From Pedobacter sp. JY14-1 (GTDB lineage Bacteria > Bacteroidota > Bacteroidia > Sphingobacteriales > Sphingobacteriaceae): 64,000 bases of DNA. Below, piece by piece: positions 24,144 to 33,218 of this stretch. How positions within the stretch are numbered: the first letter of the stretch is position 1; each line of letters starts with the position of its first letter. The translations under genes were made by a program, and so were the position numbers. The notes under the pieces were generated by a model, which made no database searches, was not told where the DNA came from, and worked only from the letters and a program-made list of their open reading frames with translations. Location of the stretch: the NCBI RefSeq assembly GCF_029269825.1, contig NZ_JARJHU010000001.1:533776-597775 (forward strand), in the 5' to 3' direction.

Positions 24144-25213
24144 TTGCCCGCTCCGCTTCAGATGCTTTTTCAAAATCCCCTGCGAGTCTGTAAAGATTTG
24201 CCATTTTTTTATATTGCCCAGGTATATCTCCATATTCCGGATAAGGATTTCTATCGATCAGTGCCTGATAGCATTCCGCGCCTAGCCTGTAAATGATTTC
24301 AGGAAGCCGCAATTTTTCGGCATTATCTTCTATAGCCTGCATCAGGACACTGTAAGGTGGATCATCGTACCACACAGGAGCATTCATTGTTTCTCTTGCG
24401 AAGTTATAGGCTTTTTGCATGTCCGTTTCTAACAACGCATGAAATGTAAATGCGACAAAAACCGGGGTATACTTTAAATCAGGGATGTGTTTCACCATCT
24501 CATCAATACCATTAGCACGGAATCTGGTGTGACCTGTACGCGCTCATAAGTGTTACCAGCGATATTTATTGCATACCTGCTTATCCTTTTTGTCAATTCC
24601 TGCGACCCAGTATACTCTAAATACTTTAAATATTGCTGGTGGTTACGTTTCAACCGCGCGAACTCAGGACTCCAGTTTTTACTTAAAATCTTTGTTAAAA
24701 CGCTGTCCAAATATTTTGGATGACCAATCCAGTCAATTTTGCCATTGTTTATAATAAATGTAGTTGGTATTACTCTGGCCCCGGATGTATCTAGCCAGTT
24801 TTTAGACATAAAGCGATCTTCCTCAATACCCACCCGAAAATCCATCCGGTTTCCCATGCTGTCAACCAGCTGTCTAATCTTTGCAACCGGAACCTTTCCT
24901 TTCTCATAAACATCGATAGCCATGAAGGTAACACTATCCTGGTATTTTGGAACCAGCCTGGATAAGTGACTCATAGAAACCATACAAGGAATACACCAGG
25001 TTGCCCAAAACTCTAAACATAAATTTTATCTTTTTCAAATCGTTGCACGGCTTCTCCCTTGACCCACTCTTTTATTTTTAAAGGTGGTGCCGGATCACCG
25101 ATGTTGAGATTAATATCCAGAAATGGTTGGGCCCTTAGGGAAAACATAATAAAAACCAATAGTGTCAGCAGCTGAAATCTCAAGGTGCCTATTAAAGTTC
25201 TGATTGAATTCAT
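24109..25213 (-). pseudogene. Secreted thioredoxin-like protein, broken by two frameshifts
   Basis: Three fragments of one reading path. The first (25213-25013) gives a signal peptide, then NIGDPAPPLKIKEWVKGEA and FEKDKIYV before TAG. One base lost at about 25012-25015 restores LEFWATWCIPCMVSM in the next frame, including the CxxC motif upstream of the fragment's first ATG at 24983. A second one-base loss near 24510-24520 (after TPDS) restores RANGIDEMVKHIPDLKY and the C-terminal part to 24109. Its start overlaps the stop of the intact redoxin gene (ATGA, 25210-25213), so it was a translationally coupled second gene. Either a decaying gene or two sequencing errors. Confidence 0.75.
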
Positions 25214-26298
25214 TTTCCAAATACTGTTTTCAACTCCTCTTCAACAGACGCTATTTCATTTACTTTCTTAAATAAAATTGTCCCGTCCGGCGAGATTAAC
25301 ATGTAAACAGGTATGCTGCGAATGCCGTATTTGAATCCATATTCGTTATTTCCTCCTTTCAGATCACACAAGCTTAACCAATTGATACCGTCCTCTTTCA
25401 TGGCTGTTTTCCATTTTCCAAGATCATCATCAAATGAAATGCTCACGATCTTGAAGTTAACCATCCTATATCGTTCAGAAAGGGTCTTTAGCTTTCCCGC
25501 ATTTTGCCGGCAAGGGCCACACCAACTCGCCCAGATGTCTAGCAAGATATAATCCTTTCCAGGAAATTTTATGGTGTGTTGGACTCCAGCTGTATCCTGT
25601 TGTCTAATCTCAGAAACAGATTTGATGTCATAAGATTCTAGAAATTCCTTAATATATCCCGCCAATCTGTGTCGCCTTAGCTCTGGTGCAACTTGTGCAA
25701 ATTTAGCAGCCATCACTTCCCGGGATGCAAACCTTTTCGACCATGCATTTTGTAACAGACTATAGCTGTCGGGGTGTTTCAGTTCAAACGAGTCGACCCT
25801 AAGTTGAATACTGTCATTTATGTCATTCACAGCATCATTGTATGACTCACCTCGATGGTCACCAAGTCGATATAGCGAGTCCCGAATTTTCATCAGCACA
25901 TCTTTCCTGTTCTGATCAGCGGCTGAAGTGTATGAACGGATGGTTGAAAAGTACTTGTTCTGCTTTCCCCCTTTTACAGTGAAGTCCCGACTGCTTTTTC
26001 CACCAGCAACTTCAATTTTTCCGGGCTCAAGAATAATTTCCGCCTTAATCCTATATTTAATATCCCTGATAAAGCATTCCAAAATATCGTTAGACTTTCC
26101 TTCAATCATAAGGCCATTATTATACACGCAAGAATCTATATTCTTACCGTCCAGAGGGCTATATAAGTATAGCATCGTTCCATTGGGGACCGATCCGAAT
26201 GTCGCCGAAATCTTATACTTGAACTGCGCCATTCCATTTATATTAAAGATAACCGTGAAAAGAAATGCTGTTTTTAAAGATACATTAACAGGGTTCAT
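25210..26298 (-). CDS. TlpA/DUF4369-type thiol-disulfide oxidoreductase
   Basis: 362 residues with signal sequence (MNPVNVSLKTAFLFTVIF). Residues 28-125 resemble DUF4369 (SATFGSVPNGTMLYLYSPLDG, IDSCVYNNGLMIEG). Residues 225-362 are a TlpA-like thioredoxin domain: LLDIWASWCGPCRQNAGKL (CGPC), VNFKIVSISFDDD and the cis-Pro segment YGIRSIPVYMLISPDG. Predicted periplasmic reductase or resistant-to-oxidation partner. The stop codon overlaps the start of the broken second redoxin. Confidence 0.88.
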   Translation of the reverse strand: MNPVNVSLKTAFLFTVIFNINGMAQFKYKISATFGSVPNGTMLYLYSPLDGKNIDSCVYNNGLMIEGKSNDILECFIRDIKYRIKAEIILEPGKIEVAGGKSSRDFTVKGGKQNKYFSTIRSYTSAADQNRKDVLMKIRDSLYRLGDHRGESYNDAVNDINDSIQLRVDSFELKHPDSYSLLQNAWSKRFASREVMAAKFAQVAPELRRHRLAGYIKEFLESYDIKSVSEIRQQDTAGVQHTIKFPGKDYILLDIWASWCGPCRQNAGKLKTLSERYRMVNFKIVSISFDDDLGKWKTAMKEDGINWLSLCDLKGGNNEYGFKYGIRSIPVYMLISPDGTILFKKVNEIASVEEELKTVFGK

Positions 26299-26811
26299 AT
26301 TTTTTATTCATTAGTAAACCACAATTTACTACTAATCAAATTTGATAGAAACGGTTGCGATATAATTATCGCTATTTCCTGACCTTTGACATCAAAACTG
26401 CAAAATATATACAGGATGGTTACCGTAAATCAAGCTACAAGATTCATTGAGGCGTTTTTTTATTGCTGCAGAACGCAGATTCAATTATCTATTCTGAAAC
26501 TTACTCTAATATATTAATAGTGATCAGTATTCGCAAATACGTTTACAAGAAGGATATATCGACCATAAGTCGTACACCTGGGGACAGCGTTCTGCACTAC
26601 TCGGGTTCTGCACAGTCATCGTTCCAGGCAGAAACGCGGTAAATCCGGCCCAACTTTATAGCAGCTTCGGAAAACAGGTACTCTTTTCCGAAGCTGCCCC
26701 GAACCAGTTCTGGAGTTTCCCCAGTATTGCTGGTAACAGTGGCCGATAATAGATTGTCTAAAAAAAACGTGAACTGGCCGGAGTCAAAGCACCTCCAGCC
26801 AGCGCGCCTGA
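26299..26811. other. Intergenic region with a palindrome and a start-less open frame
   Basis: A 513-base gap between the redoxin gene and the DUF4965 gene. The left part is AT-rich and holds no feature I can name. The right part (about 26600-26811) is less AT-rich and on the minus strand keeps one frame open for about 68 codons without a start codon; it contains the 26662-26698 palindrome. Possibly the remains of a gene. Confidence 0.4.
26662..26698. repeat. 14-bp perfect inverted repeat
   Basis: GCAGCTTCGGAAAA, 9-base loop, TTTTCCGAAGCTGC. No T-run follows on either strand, so it is an untypical terminator for the DUF4965 gene ending at 26812; it could be an mRNA 3'-end stabiliser or a protein-binding palindrome. 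Confidence 0.6.
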
Positions 26812-29271
26812 CTACTTAAGCCAGAGCTGCTCCAGCATCTTGATAAAATACCCACCTACCACACTCCTCGCCTGGAATCCGACCATTTTACCATTGGTCG
26901 TCTCGTGCCAGTCACTCAGCGGAACGCGGGAAGGCGTCTCGGTCGCGAATTTATATACAGGATCAATCAATGCCTGGAAATCTGCATCCTTGTCTGCCAA
27001 AACAGAAGTCCAGATGATCCAGTCAGATTTGGTATAAGTTTTTCTGCTGTCGAGTGGCAACCCGAAAGGCTGTTGTTTGGTCAGATAATATTTGATCTCT
27101 GTCTCATATACTTCTTTCGGAAACAGGTTTAGCTTCAAAAGCTTGTCCCAAACCAGGTTATACTTCTGGCTCCAAGTGCCTTTTTTATCAAATGTCAGCG
27201 CATAATGATCACCGTCCTTTGCCATCTCCATCCACTTCAATGCCATCGATTTCGCCATCTCCGTGTATTTCTTTGCTTCCGCCGCCTCGCCCAGCTGCAT
27301 CGCCAGGTTGCCGTAAGCGCCTAAGGCAACAATGGCCTTCACGGATAAGTTCGCGTTCCTGGCCAAGTGGCCGGCAAAGTCATCGGTGCACAACTGGTTG
27401 CCCGGGTCGAAGCCTTCTTTGCTCAGGTAATCTGCCCATACACCCAGCGTCTTCCAGTGCTTGCGCGCATAATCGGCATTACCCTCAGCGCGGGCCAAAG
27501 CAGCGGTGAGGATCAACATATTGCCCGATTCCTCTACCGGCATATCTTCACCATAGGTCTGACCGTTGGCCAATGGGTAAGTACCAAGGTCATGTGCGGC
27601 AAAAGGCTTTTTCCATTTTCCGCTTTCGCTGTAGTAAAAGATGCCATTGAGCAGCCCTTTTACCAGTTCGGGGTTGTAAGCCAGGAATAATGGCGCTGAA
27701 GGGTAAGTTACGTCGACTGTATAAATGGAACCATTGCTGAAGTTTTCCTTTGACATGAACAACAGTTCACCCTGTGGACTCTTTACCAGCTTATGGGCCG
27801 AGATGGCCTGCCGGTAAGCAAGTACACAAAGCTTTGCATATTTTTCACCGCCTGAAGACAATGCTTTCTGATACATACTGGCATCAAATGCATTACACCT
27901 GGACATCATCTGTGCATACTCCGAAGCAGAAGCCACCAATTCATCATTAAAGGATTTCGTTCCGTCTGAGTTCCAGTAAGCCTTCAGATTCTGGCCGAAA
28001 AACTGTACCGATTCCAGATCGTCATAGCCCAGCATCACAAACTGTTGTTTCGGGCTGCTGCCAACTTTACCAAACCTCATTACGGTGCTCAGGGAGAGCT
28101 TGGTGCCTGTCAACGCGGTTGGACGTTTGATCTTAGCAGGGCTGTTGAAATCTGCAATGGCATTCTTCAATGGCACCACATATTGCGTTGCGCCATTGCT
28201 CGTTGGAGTCGCCACATACATATAACCCCAGTCTATTCTCAGGTCATCTCCCTTTTTCTGCAACACAGGTTGTTGAGTCGTACCTGCCTTAAGGATTGAA
28301 AGGGGCCCAAAGTTGCTGCTCTCTGCCCGTACTTCCTGGGAAGGTATATTTACGGCAATATTGGTTGATGCATTGAACAACACCTCTACCTCGTGTACTT
28401 TTTTGTCGCTGGCCTTTACCTTGTAAGTGATATAAGAAACGGGCCGGCTTACCAGATGCAGATCATCCAGTAATAAAGGTGAGGTAAAAGTCAGGGACAG
28501 ATCTATTGCTCCGGCCTTAAATTCATATTGTGTTTGGGTGGACGTAATGTTCACACTTTTCTGTTCAGCTAAGGCAATCTTATCCAAAGAAGGTGCGGTG
28601 GTAACCAAACCTGCATCCAGCCCCTGCCCTCCGGCGGTATTGATCACATGAATGGCCAGCACATTACCCGTTTTTTTAAGGCTTTTCAGTACTTCTGCCT
28701 TTACGGGAATGTAGTTAAACTTATTATTTGTCCAGCCTTCATACTCGTATACCAGCATGCCGTTCAGGTAAACCTCCACATTATCATCGTGGTTTAGCTT
28801 CACAAAGAGGTCCTTCGGGCTACGGGGCAAATTAAAGGAACGTCTGACCCAAAGGTTTTTACTCTTCCACTCAGTTTTGGCAAAATGTTCTGCATCCCCG
28901 AAAGGTGCGGCTCCTGATTTCCATTTGCTATCGTCAAAGGAAAGCTTGTTCCAGCCCTCAACGGGGCTTTCCTCTGTGTATTTAAAGTGATAAGGCTGAT
29001 CATCCGAAGCAGCCAGTATATTCTGGTACTTTTGCTCGGTTGCCCCCAGAAAACGGTAAGATTTACCGTCTACCTTCACTACGCCCAACAATGACTGGTC
29101 TGCACCTGTCCAGTGATGGGTAACAGATTGGTTCAGCTCATCCGTATTGGACCAGATACTGAAATAACTGTCGTGAGTGATTAAAGGATAAGCAGGCGCT
29201 TTTTTCTCCTGGGCTATCGCATATCCTGCGGTCAGGAAGGTCAGGAAAGTAAGTAATGATCTTCTCATCAT
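26812..29271 (-). CDS. Glutaminase-like DUF5127/DUF4965/DUF1793 family enzyme
   Basis: 819 residues with signal peptide (AGYAIAQ). Residues 27-70 begin like the family (PAYPLITHDSYFSIWSNTDE, HHWTGADQSLLGVVKVDGK). A galactose-binding-like insertion at about 85-215 (SFDDSKWKSGAAPFGD, WVRRSFNLP) interrupts it. DUF5127 then DUF4965/DUF1793 follow: FNDELVASASEYAQMMSRCNAF, FMSKENFSNGSIYTVDVTYP, HDLGTYPLANGQTYGEDMPV, MEESGNMLILTAALAR-like core and SDWHETTNGKMVGFQARSVV. Fungal relatives are glutaminase A; in Bacteroidota such proteins sit near glycan loci and their substrate is open. It is last in the surface locus but is separated from it by a terminator. Confidence 0.82.
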   Translation of the reverse strand: MMRRSLLTFLTFLTAGYAIAQEKKAPAYPLITHDSYFSIWSNTDELNQSVTHHWTGADQSLLGVVKVDGKSYRFLGATEQKYQNILAASDDQPYHFKYTEESPVEGWNKLSFDDSKWKSGAAPFGDAEHFAKTEWKSKNLWVRRSFNLPRSPKDLFVKLNHDDNVEVYLNGMLVYEYEGWTNNKFNYIPVKAEVLKSLKKTGNVLAIHVINTAGGQGLDAGLVTTAPSLDKIALAEQKSVNITSTQTQYEFKAGAIDLSLTFTSPLLLDDLHLVSRPVSYITYKVKASDKKVHEVEVLFNASTNIAVNIPSQEVRAESSNFGPLSILKAGTTQQPVLQKKGDDLRIDWGYMYVATPTSNGATQYVVPLKNAIADFNSPAKIKRPTALTGTKLSLSTVMRFGKVGSSPKQQFVMLGYDDLESVQFFGQNLKAYWNSDGTKSFNDELVASASEYAQMMSRCNAFDASMYQKALSSGGEKYAKLCVLAYRQAISAHKLVKSPQGELLFMSKENFSNGSIYTVDVTYPSAPLFLAYNPELVKGLLNGIFYYSESGKWKKPFAAHDLGTYPLANGQTYGEDMPVEESGNMLILTAALARAEGNADYARKHWKTLGVWADYLSKEGFDPGNQLCTDDFAGHLARNANLSVKAIVALGAYGNLAMQLGEAAEAKKYTEMAKSMALKWMEMAKDGDHYALTFDKKGTWSQKYNLVWDKLLKLNLFPKEVYETEIKYYLTKQQPFGLPLDSRKTYTKSDWIIWTSVLADKDADFQALIDPVYKFATETPSRVPLSDWHETTNGKMVGFQARSVVGGYFIKMLEQLWLK

Positions 29272-29300
29272 CCGTATTGATTTTATCAGGTTATATCGTT

Positions 29301-29333
29301 AAAAGCCCGGCTGCCTAAAGGCAGCCGGGCTTT
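29301..29333 (-). terminator. Terminator of the PKD-DUF5013 gene
   Basis: AAAAGCCCGGCTGCC, loop TAAA, GGCAGCCGGGCTTT: a perfect GC-rich 14-bp stem flanked by A/T tracts, 28 bases downstream of the stop at 29362. Confidence 0.88.
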
Positions 29334-29361
29334 ATTAGCTAAAGATAAGGAAAACAAATTT

Positions 29362-30468
29362 CTATTTGGCCAGCTGATACAATCTGACCTGTGTAAGCTT
29401 AAAGTTCTGATCCGAATCAGTAAAGGTACTGACAAAACCTATGGTTACCTTATGCTGTTCATTCAGATTAAATGGTGTCGTTTGCTTTAACGGTCCGTTT
29501 CCGGAAAACTTAGTCCAGCCAAGAACATCTGGATTAGTCTGTTCAACCTTATCCACATCAGGAAGCTCATCTGCTTTGGAAATTACGTTATACAACAGGT
29601 TTTTGACCTGAAAATCATGAAAGATCATCTGATAAAAATATTGACCGGCAGGAAGGGCTTCCAAAGTAGTCTGTTGTATCTTTCCGTTGATGATATCGGG
29701 TTCACCGCCCCATGACTCCATAGACATACTGTTCCCTTCCCATTCATCCCAGCCACCCATACCGCCGTCACGTTGCCTTACTGCTGCGTTTACTCTCCAG
29801 TCTGCGACTACTCCCCACCTGGAGCCGAAACGCTCTGATGCCCTGAATTTAGGTCCGGTGTTTAAAAGGAAATCATTAGTGACATCAATCAGTCCGCCAT
29901 CACTTGAAACCAGCATATTTGTTTCTGCAACCGATCCCTTGTTGGTGGTGACGGTTACTTTTGTAGTAAACAGATCTCCTGCAGGATATTTGTGCGAAGG
30001 GGAAAGCTCATCGGAATCATCGTCATCCCCGAAATCCCATTTTGCGGAAACTATGGTTCCGGAGGTAGCCTCGACACCAAACTTCACGTGGTCACCTTCC
30101 GCTTTCGCAGTTATTTTCAGGAATTTGGTAGGATCTATGTCAACGACGATCAGTTTTTTCGCGGTAGAACCGTCTGGAGCAGTTGCCTTCAGGCTCACTT
30201 CATACTTACCGTTTTTCGCGTAAACATGCGAAGGAGAATCTTCGACGGATAGACTGTCATCGCCGAAACGCCATTCCAAAGACTTAAATTTGGTTGATTT
30301 GTTTTTGAAAGTAAAAGTAAACGGATCATCTCCAGGCACTACTTCGTAGTCTGCGAAAGGCCTGTCCGGGTTTTCTGTCTGTTCCTCGATAACGCTGTTA
30401 CTGTTTGAGCACGCTAATAATACACAAGCACAAAACAAAACCATTAATGGTCTGACTGCTTTTTTCAT
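29362..30468 (-). CDS. PKD-domain lipoprotein with DUF5013-like C-terminus
   Basis: 368 residues; lipobox LLACS (Cys at about residue 20). PKD-type domains at about 37-112 (LEWRFGDDSLSVEDSPSHVY) and 115-190 (AKWDFGDDDDSDELSPSHKY). Residues 200-368 differ from the three paralogues upstream: no F5/8 module but a DUF5013-like domain (RWGVVADWRVNAAVR, LPAGQYFYQMIFHDF). Likely a surface glycan-binding or scaffold lipoprotein. AACCAAAT at 30479-30486, 10 bases before the ATG, and its own terminator show a separate unit. Confidence 0.8.
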   Translation of the reverse strand: MKKAVRPLMVLFCACVLLACSNSNSVIEEQTENPDRPFADYEVVPGDDPFTFTFKNKSTKFKSLEWRFGDDSLSVEDSPSHVYAKNGKYEVSLKATAPDGSTAKKLIVVDIDPTKFLKITAKAEGDHVKFGVEATSGTIVSAKWDFGDDDDSDELSPSHKYPAGDLFTTKVTVTTNKGSVAETNMLVSSDGGLIDVTNDFLLNTGPKFRASERFGSRWGVVADWRVNAAVRQRDGGMGGWDEWEGNSMSMESWGGEPDIINGKIQQTTLEALPAGQYFYQMIFHDFQVKNLLYNVISKADELPDVDKVEQTNPDVLGWTKFSGNGPLKQTTPFNLNEQHKVTIGFVSTFTDSDQNFKLTQVRLYQLAK

Positions 30469-30564
30469 ATGGATATATATTTGGTTTTAGTTAATTCAAG
30501 GTTCACAGTCAAACCCTCCACCTTCACGCTATATCCACTCCAATCAGGTTTTGTACTTACACAG

Positions 30565-30592
30565 AAAAGATGGTACCTACATACCATCTTTT
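30565..30592 (-). terminator. Terminator of PKD-F5/8 gene at 30654
   Basis: AAAAGATGGTA, loop CCTACA, TACCATCTTTT, a perfect 11-bp stem ending in a T tract on the minus strand. Confidence 0.8.
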
Positions 30593-30653
30593 CTAACTCA
30601 AACATAATCCTAATATAGGAAAAAAAGTCCTATATTGTTATGTAACAATTATA

Positions 30654-31661
30654 TTACTTGTAAAGCCTGAATTCAGAGATCTGGAAGCCACCATCTCCAT
30701 TATTAGCAGAAACATTCCATCTGTAATATAGGAAAGGCTTAGGATTAGCTACCGGATAGTAGAACATGGTTTTGAACACATCTCCGAAGGAAACCCCGCT
30801 TCTGGTATCTACAACCTCCCAGCTTGTACCATCATTAGAACCTTCCAGTGTCCAGTCTTTCGGACCACGCGTACCGTAGTCATTCGCAGAACCTATTCCA
30901 TAAAATTTAATCGCTGTAGGGGCCTGAAATGAAAACTGAGCCCAGAATGACCCTGGCCAGCCCATATACAACTTTGTTTCTACATCATTATCAATGATCT
31001 TCAGCGAACCTTCATTAGCTGCCGCACCGCCACCGTTGTCAGCGGAAACATTCAAAGACACTTTATTGGTCACATTTGATACTACTCCTTCGGTAGTGGC
31101 AAATTTATCAAGTGTCAGCACAGCCCCCTTCTTAGTAGTCAGTGTCAGTGAAAGCGGGTTCAGCGTACCTTGCGCATAGGTCTGCTCAGGTTCCATTTCC
31201 GTAGACTGCGATCCTCCGTCAAACTTCCATAATACCGACGCGATGTCAGCCTTGGTGTTGATCTTAAACTTCACTTCGTTCTGAGTGCCGGTCTTATCCG
31301 CAATGATCTGCGCTACGCTATCCGGATCGATCTTAACGAGCAATACCTTCTTCGCCGTTGATCCGGTTTCAGAGATCGCAGTCATTGACACTTCATAATT
31401 ACCAGGGACCATATAGAGATGGCTTTTGGTGGTATCAGTTCCAAGACTGTCGTCGCCAAATCTCCACTCGAGAGTTTTGTAATTCTCCGCCTTATTGATG
31501 AAGTTAAACGTAAAGGGATCTTCCGTAGGGACAATCTCAAAATCGGCAAAGGGCCTGTCACCTTCGACAATCTGTTCGTCCACTACCTGATCTGAATTGG
31601 AACAAGACACAATTGATGCTGCAAAAAGCAGCGCTACCAATGGTTTAAATAGAGTTTTCAT
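30654..31661 (-). CDS. PKD plus F5/8 type C lipoprotein, paralogue 1
   Basis: 335 residues; lipobox SIVSCS at Cys 20. PKD domain at about 37-112 (LEWRFGDDSLGTDTTKSHLY), a second PKD-like domain to about 190, and an F5/8 type C (discoidin) domain at about 195-335 (IKFYGIGSANDYGTRGPKDW, LEGSNDGTSWEVVDTR, QISEFRLYK). One of three near-identical-architecture proteins in a row. Predicted cell-surface ligand-binding lipoprotein of the SusC/D locus. No enzymatic motif. Confidence 0.85.
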   Translation of the reverse strand: MKTLFKPLVALLFAASIVSCSNSDQVVDEQIVEGDRPFADFEIVPTEDPFTFNFINKAENYKTLEWRFGDDSLGTDTTKSHLYMVPGNYEVSMTAISETGSTAKKVLLVKIDPDSVAQIIADKTGTQNEVKFKINTKADIASVLWKFDGGSQSTEMEPEQTYAQGTLNPLSLTLTTKKGAVLTLDKFATTEGVVSNVTNKVSLNVSADNGGGAAANEGSLKIIDNDVETKLYMGWPGSFWAQFSFQAPTAIKFYGIGSANDYGTRGPKDWTLEGSNDGTSWEVVDTRSGVSFGDVFKTMFYYPVANPKPFLYYRWNVSANNGDGGFQISEFRLYK

Positions 31662-31911
31662 TAAGCTTATATTTGCGTTGTAAATAATTAACCTCTCCTG
31701 TTAGCGTAGCCCGGCTATCCCATTAACCAGGGCAAATCACTGATGTTTTTACACAACAATGCGATTGCTGAAACGTTTTAATAGTGCAAAAAAAAGGAAC
31801 GCTACCGGGTAAGAGAAATTTGTACGCTTAATGTTACCATAAATCGCCATTTGTATTATATTTTTTACAAAAACATATAGGACCAACGGCTTTACATGGT
31901 TAGAACGCATA

Positions 31912-31938
31912 AAAAGGGGTCTGATTAGTACCCCTTTT
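31912..31938 (-). terminator. Terminator of PKD-F5/8 gene at 31957
   Basis: AAAAGGGGT, loop CTGATTAGT, ACCCCTTTT, 18 bases past the stop at 31957. Confidence 0.75.
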
Positions 31939-31956
31939 CACGAAAGATCTCAGCAA

Positions 31957-32964
31957 TTATTTAAACAATCTGAATTCAGAAAACTGGAAACCCGTACTCC
32001 CGTTATTGGCGGTTACATTCCAGCGGTAATACAGAAAGGGTTTAGGATTCTGAACGGCAAAGTAAAACATGGTCTTATAAACGCCATTGAATGTATTTCC
32101 AGTCCTCGCATCTAAAATTTCCCAGGTCAGTCCGTCATTAGATCCCTGAAGTGTCCAGTCCTTTGGGTCCCTGGTCGGTGCATCATTTGCAGATCCTATA
32201 CCGTAAAACTTGATCGACGTTGGTCCCGGAAAAGTAAATTGTGCCCAGTAAGTACCTGGCCATGGCGTATACATTTTAGTTTCGGTATCGGCATCGATTA
32301 ATTTCAGTGAACCTTCATTGGCATTCTTTCCGCCGCTATTGTCCGCCGACACACTAAGAGATACCTGATTGGTGACATTGGAGACGACACCTTCCGTAGT
32401 TACAAATTTATCCACGTTCACCACAGCCCCCTTACGCGTAACCAGTTTAAGTGAAAATGCGTTTAACGTCCCCTGTTTATAAGTTTTGACCGGATTGAGT
32501 GTTGTCGGTTTTGTCTGTGCATCCAGTGTCCATTCCACAGAACCGATCTCCGCTTTGGAGTCAATACTGAACATTACTTCATTTGGCGTTGCAGTTTTCA
32601 CTGCACTTACCTTTACGACACTGTCCGGATGGATTTTTACCGCAATAAGCTTCTTAGCTGTAGCTCCGGACTCAGCAATAGCGGTAAGGGTAACTTCGTA
32701 AATGCCCGGAACGGCGTACATATGCGTTTTTGTCGTGTCTGTGCCCAGACTGTCGTCACCAAACCGCCATTCCAGTTTTTCATAGTTTTGCGCCTTGCTG
32801 ATGACGTTAAATGTAAACGGGTCATCAGTCGGCTGCATTTCAAAATCAACAAAAGGTCTTTTAACATCCTCTGTCTGTTCGTCGATGACATTGCCGGAAT
32901 TTGAACAGGACGTTACCGATAAGCTAATGGTAAGCAGTGTAAGTAGTTTGAATAGTTGTTTCAT
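31957..32964 (-). CDS. PKD plus F5/8 type C lipoprotein, paralogue 2
   Basis: 335 residues, the same length as paralogue 1; lipobox SVTSCS. PKD (LEWRFGDDSLGTDTTKTHMY), second PKD-like domain, then F5/8 (IKFYGIGSANDAPTRDPKDW, LQGSNDGLTWEILDAR, FQFSEFRLFK). The first PKD domain and the F5/8 core are the most conserved among paralogues, while the middle domain varies. It has a leader with a possible promoter at 33060 and its own terminator. Confidence 0.85.
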   Translation of the reverse strand: MKQLFKLLTLLTISLSVTSCSNSGNVIDEQTEDVKRPFVDFEMQPTDDPFTFNVISKAQNYEKLEWRFGDDSLGTDTTKTHMYAVPGIYEVTLTAIAESGATAKKLIAVKIHPDSVVKVSAVKTATPNEVMFSIDSKAEIGSVEWTLDAQTKPTTLNPVKTYKQGTLNAFSLKLVTRKGAVVNVDKFVTTEGVVSNVTNQVSLSVSADNSGGKNANEGSLKLIDADTETKMYTPWPGTYWAQFTFPGPTSIKFYGIGSANDAPTRDPKDWTLQGSNDGLTWEILDARTGNTFNGVYKTMFYFAVQNPKPFLYYRWNVTANNGSTGFQFSEFRLFK

Positions 32965-33059
32965 TGTGGTTTTTTATGTTGTGTAAGTCAGTTAGTCTGG
33001 TCTTCCGATACAAGCTCGCTGAAAAACAGCGAATACAATTAGTTATATCGATTTAGCAA

Positions 33060-33067
33060 CAAAAATA
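33060..33067 (-). promoter_or_regulatory. -7 box upstream of PKD-F5/8 paralogue 2
   Basis: TATTTTTG on the minus strand matches TAnnTTTG; about 95 bases upstream of the start at 32964. No good TTG -33. Confidence 0.3.
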
Positions 33068-33164
33068 GAAGATATTTGGAAACATCATAGTTCAGGGACT
33101 TATTGTTCTTTTTACACTAAGATAAATGACACGTATATTACAAAATGTATGCGAGCGGCGGTAT

Positions 33165-33203
33165 AAAAAAAGGGGTAACTGCAAAGCAGTTACCCCTTTT
33201 TTT
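33165..33203 (-). terminator. Terminator of PKD-F5/8 gene at 33219
   Basis: An 18-bp perfect stem (33165-33182 with 33186-33203): A7, GGGGTAACTGC, loop AAA, then the complement ending in T7. It probably ends the main operon that starts at SusC. Confidence 0.92.
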
Positions 33204-33218
33204 AAGAAGACATATGTA

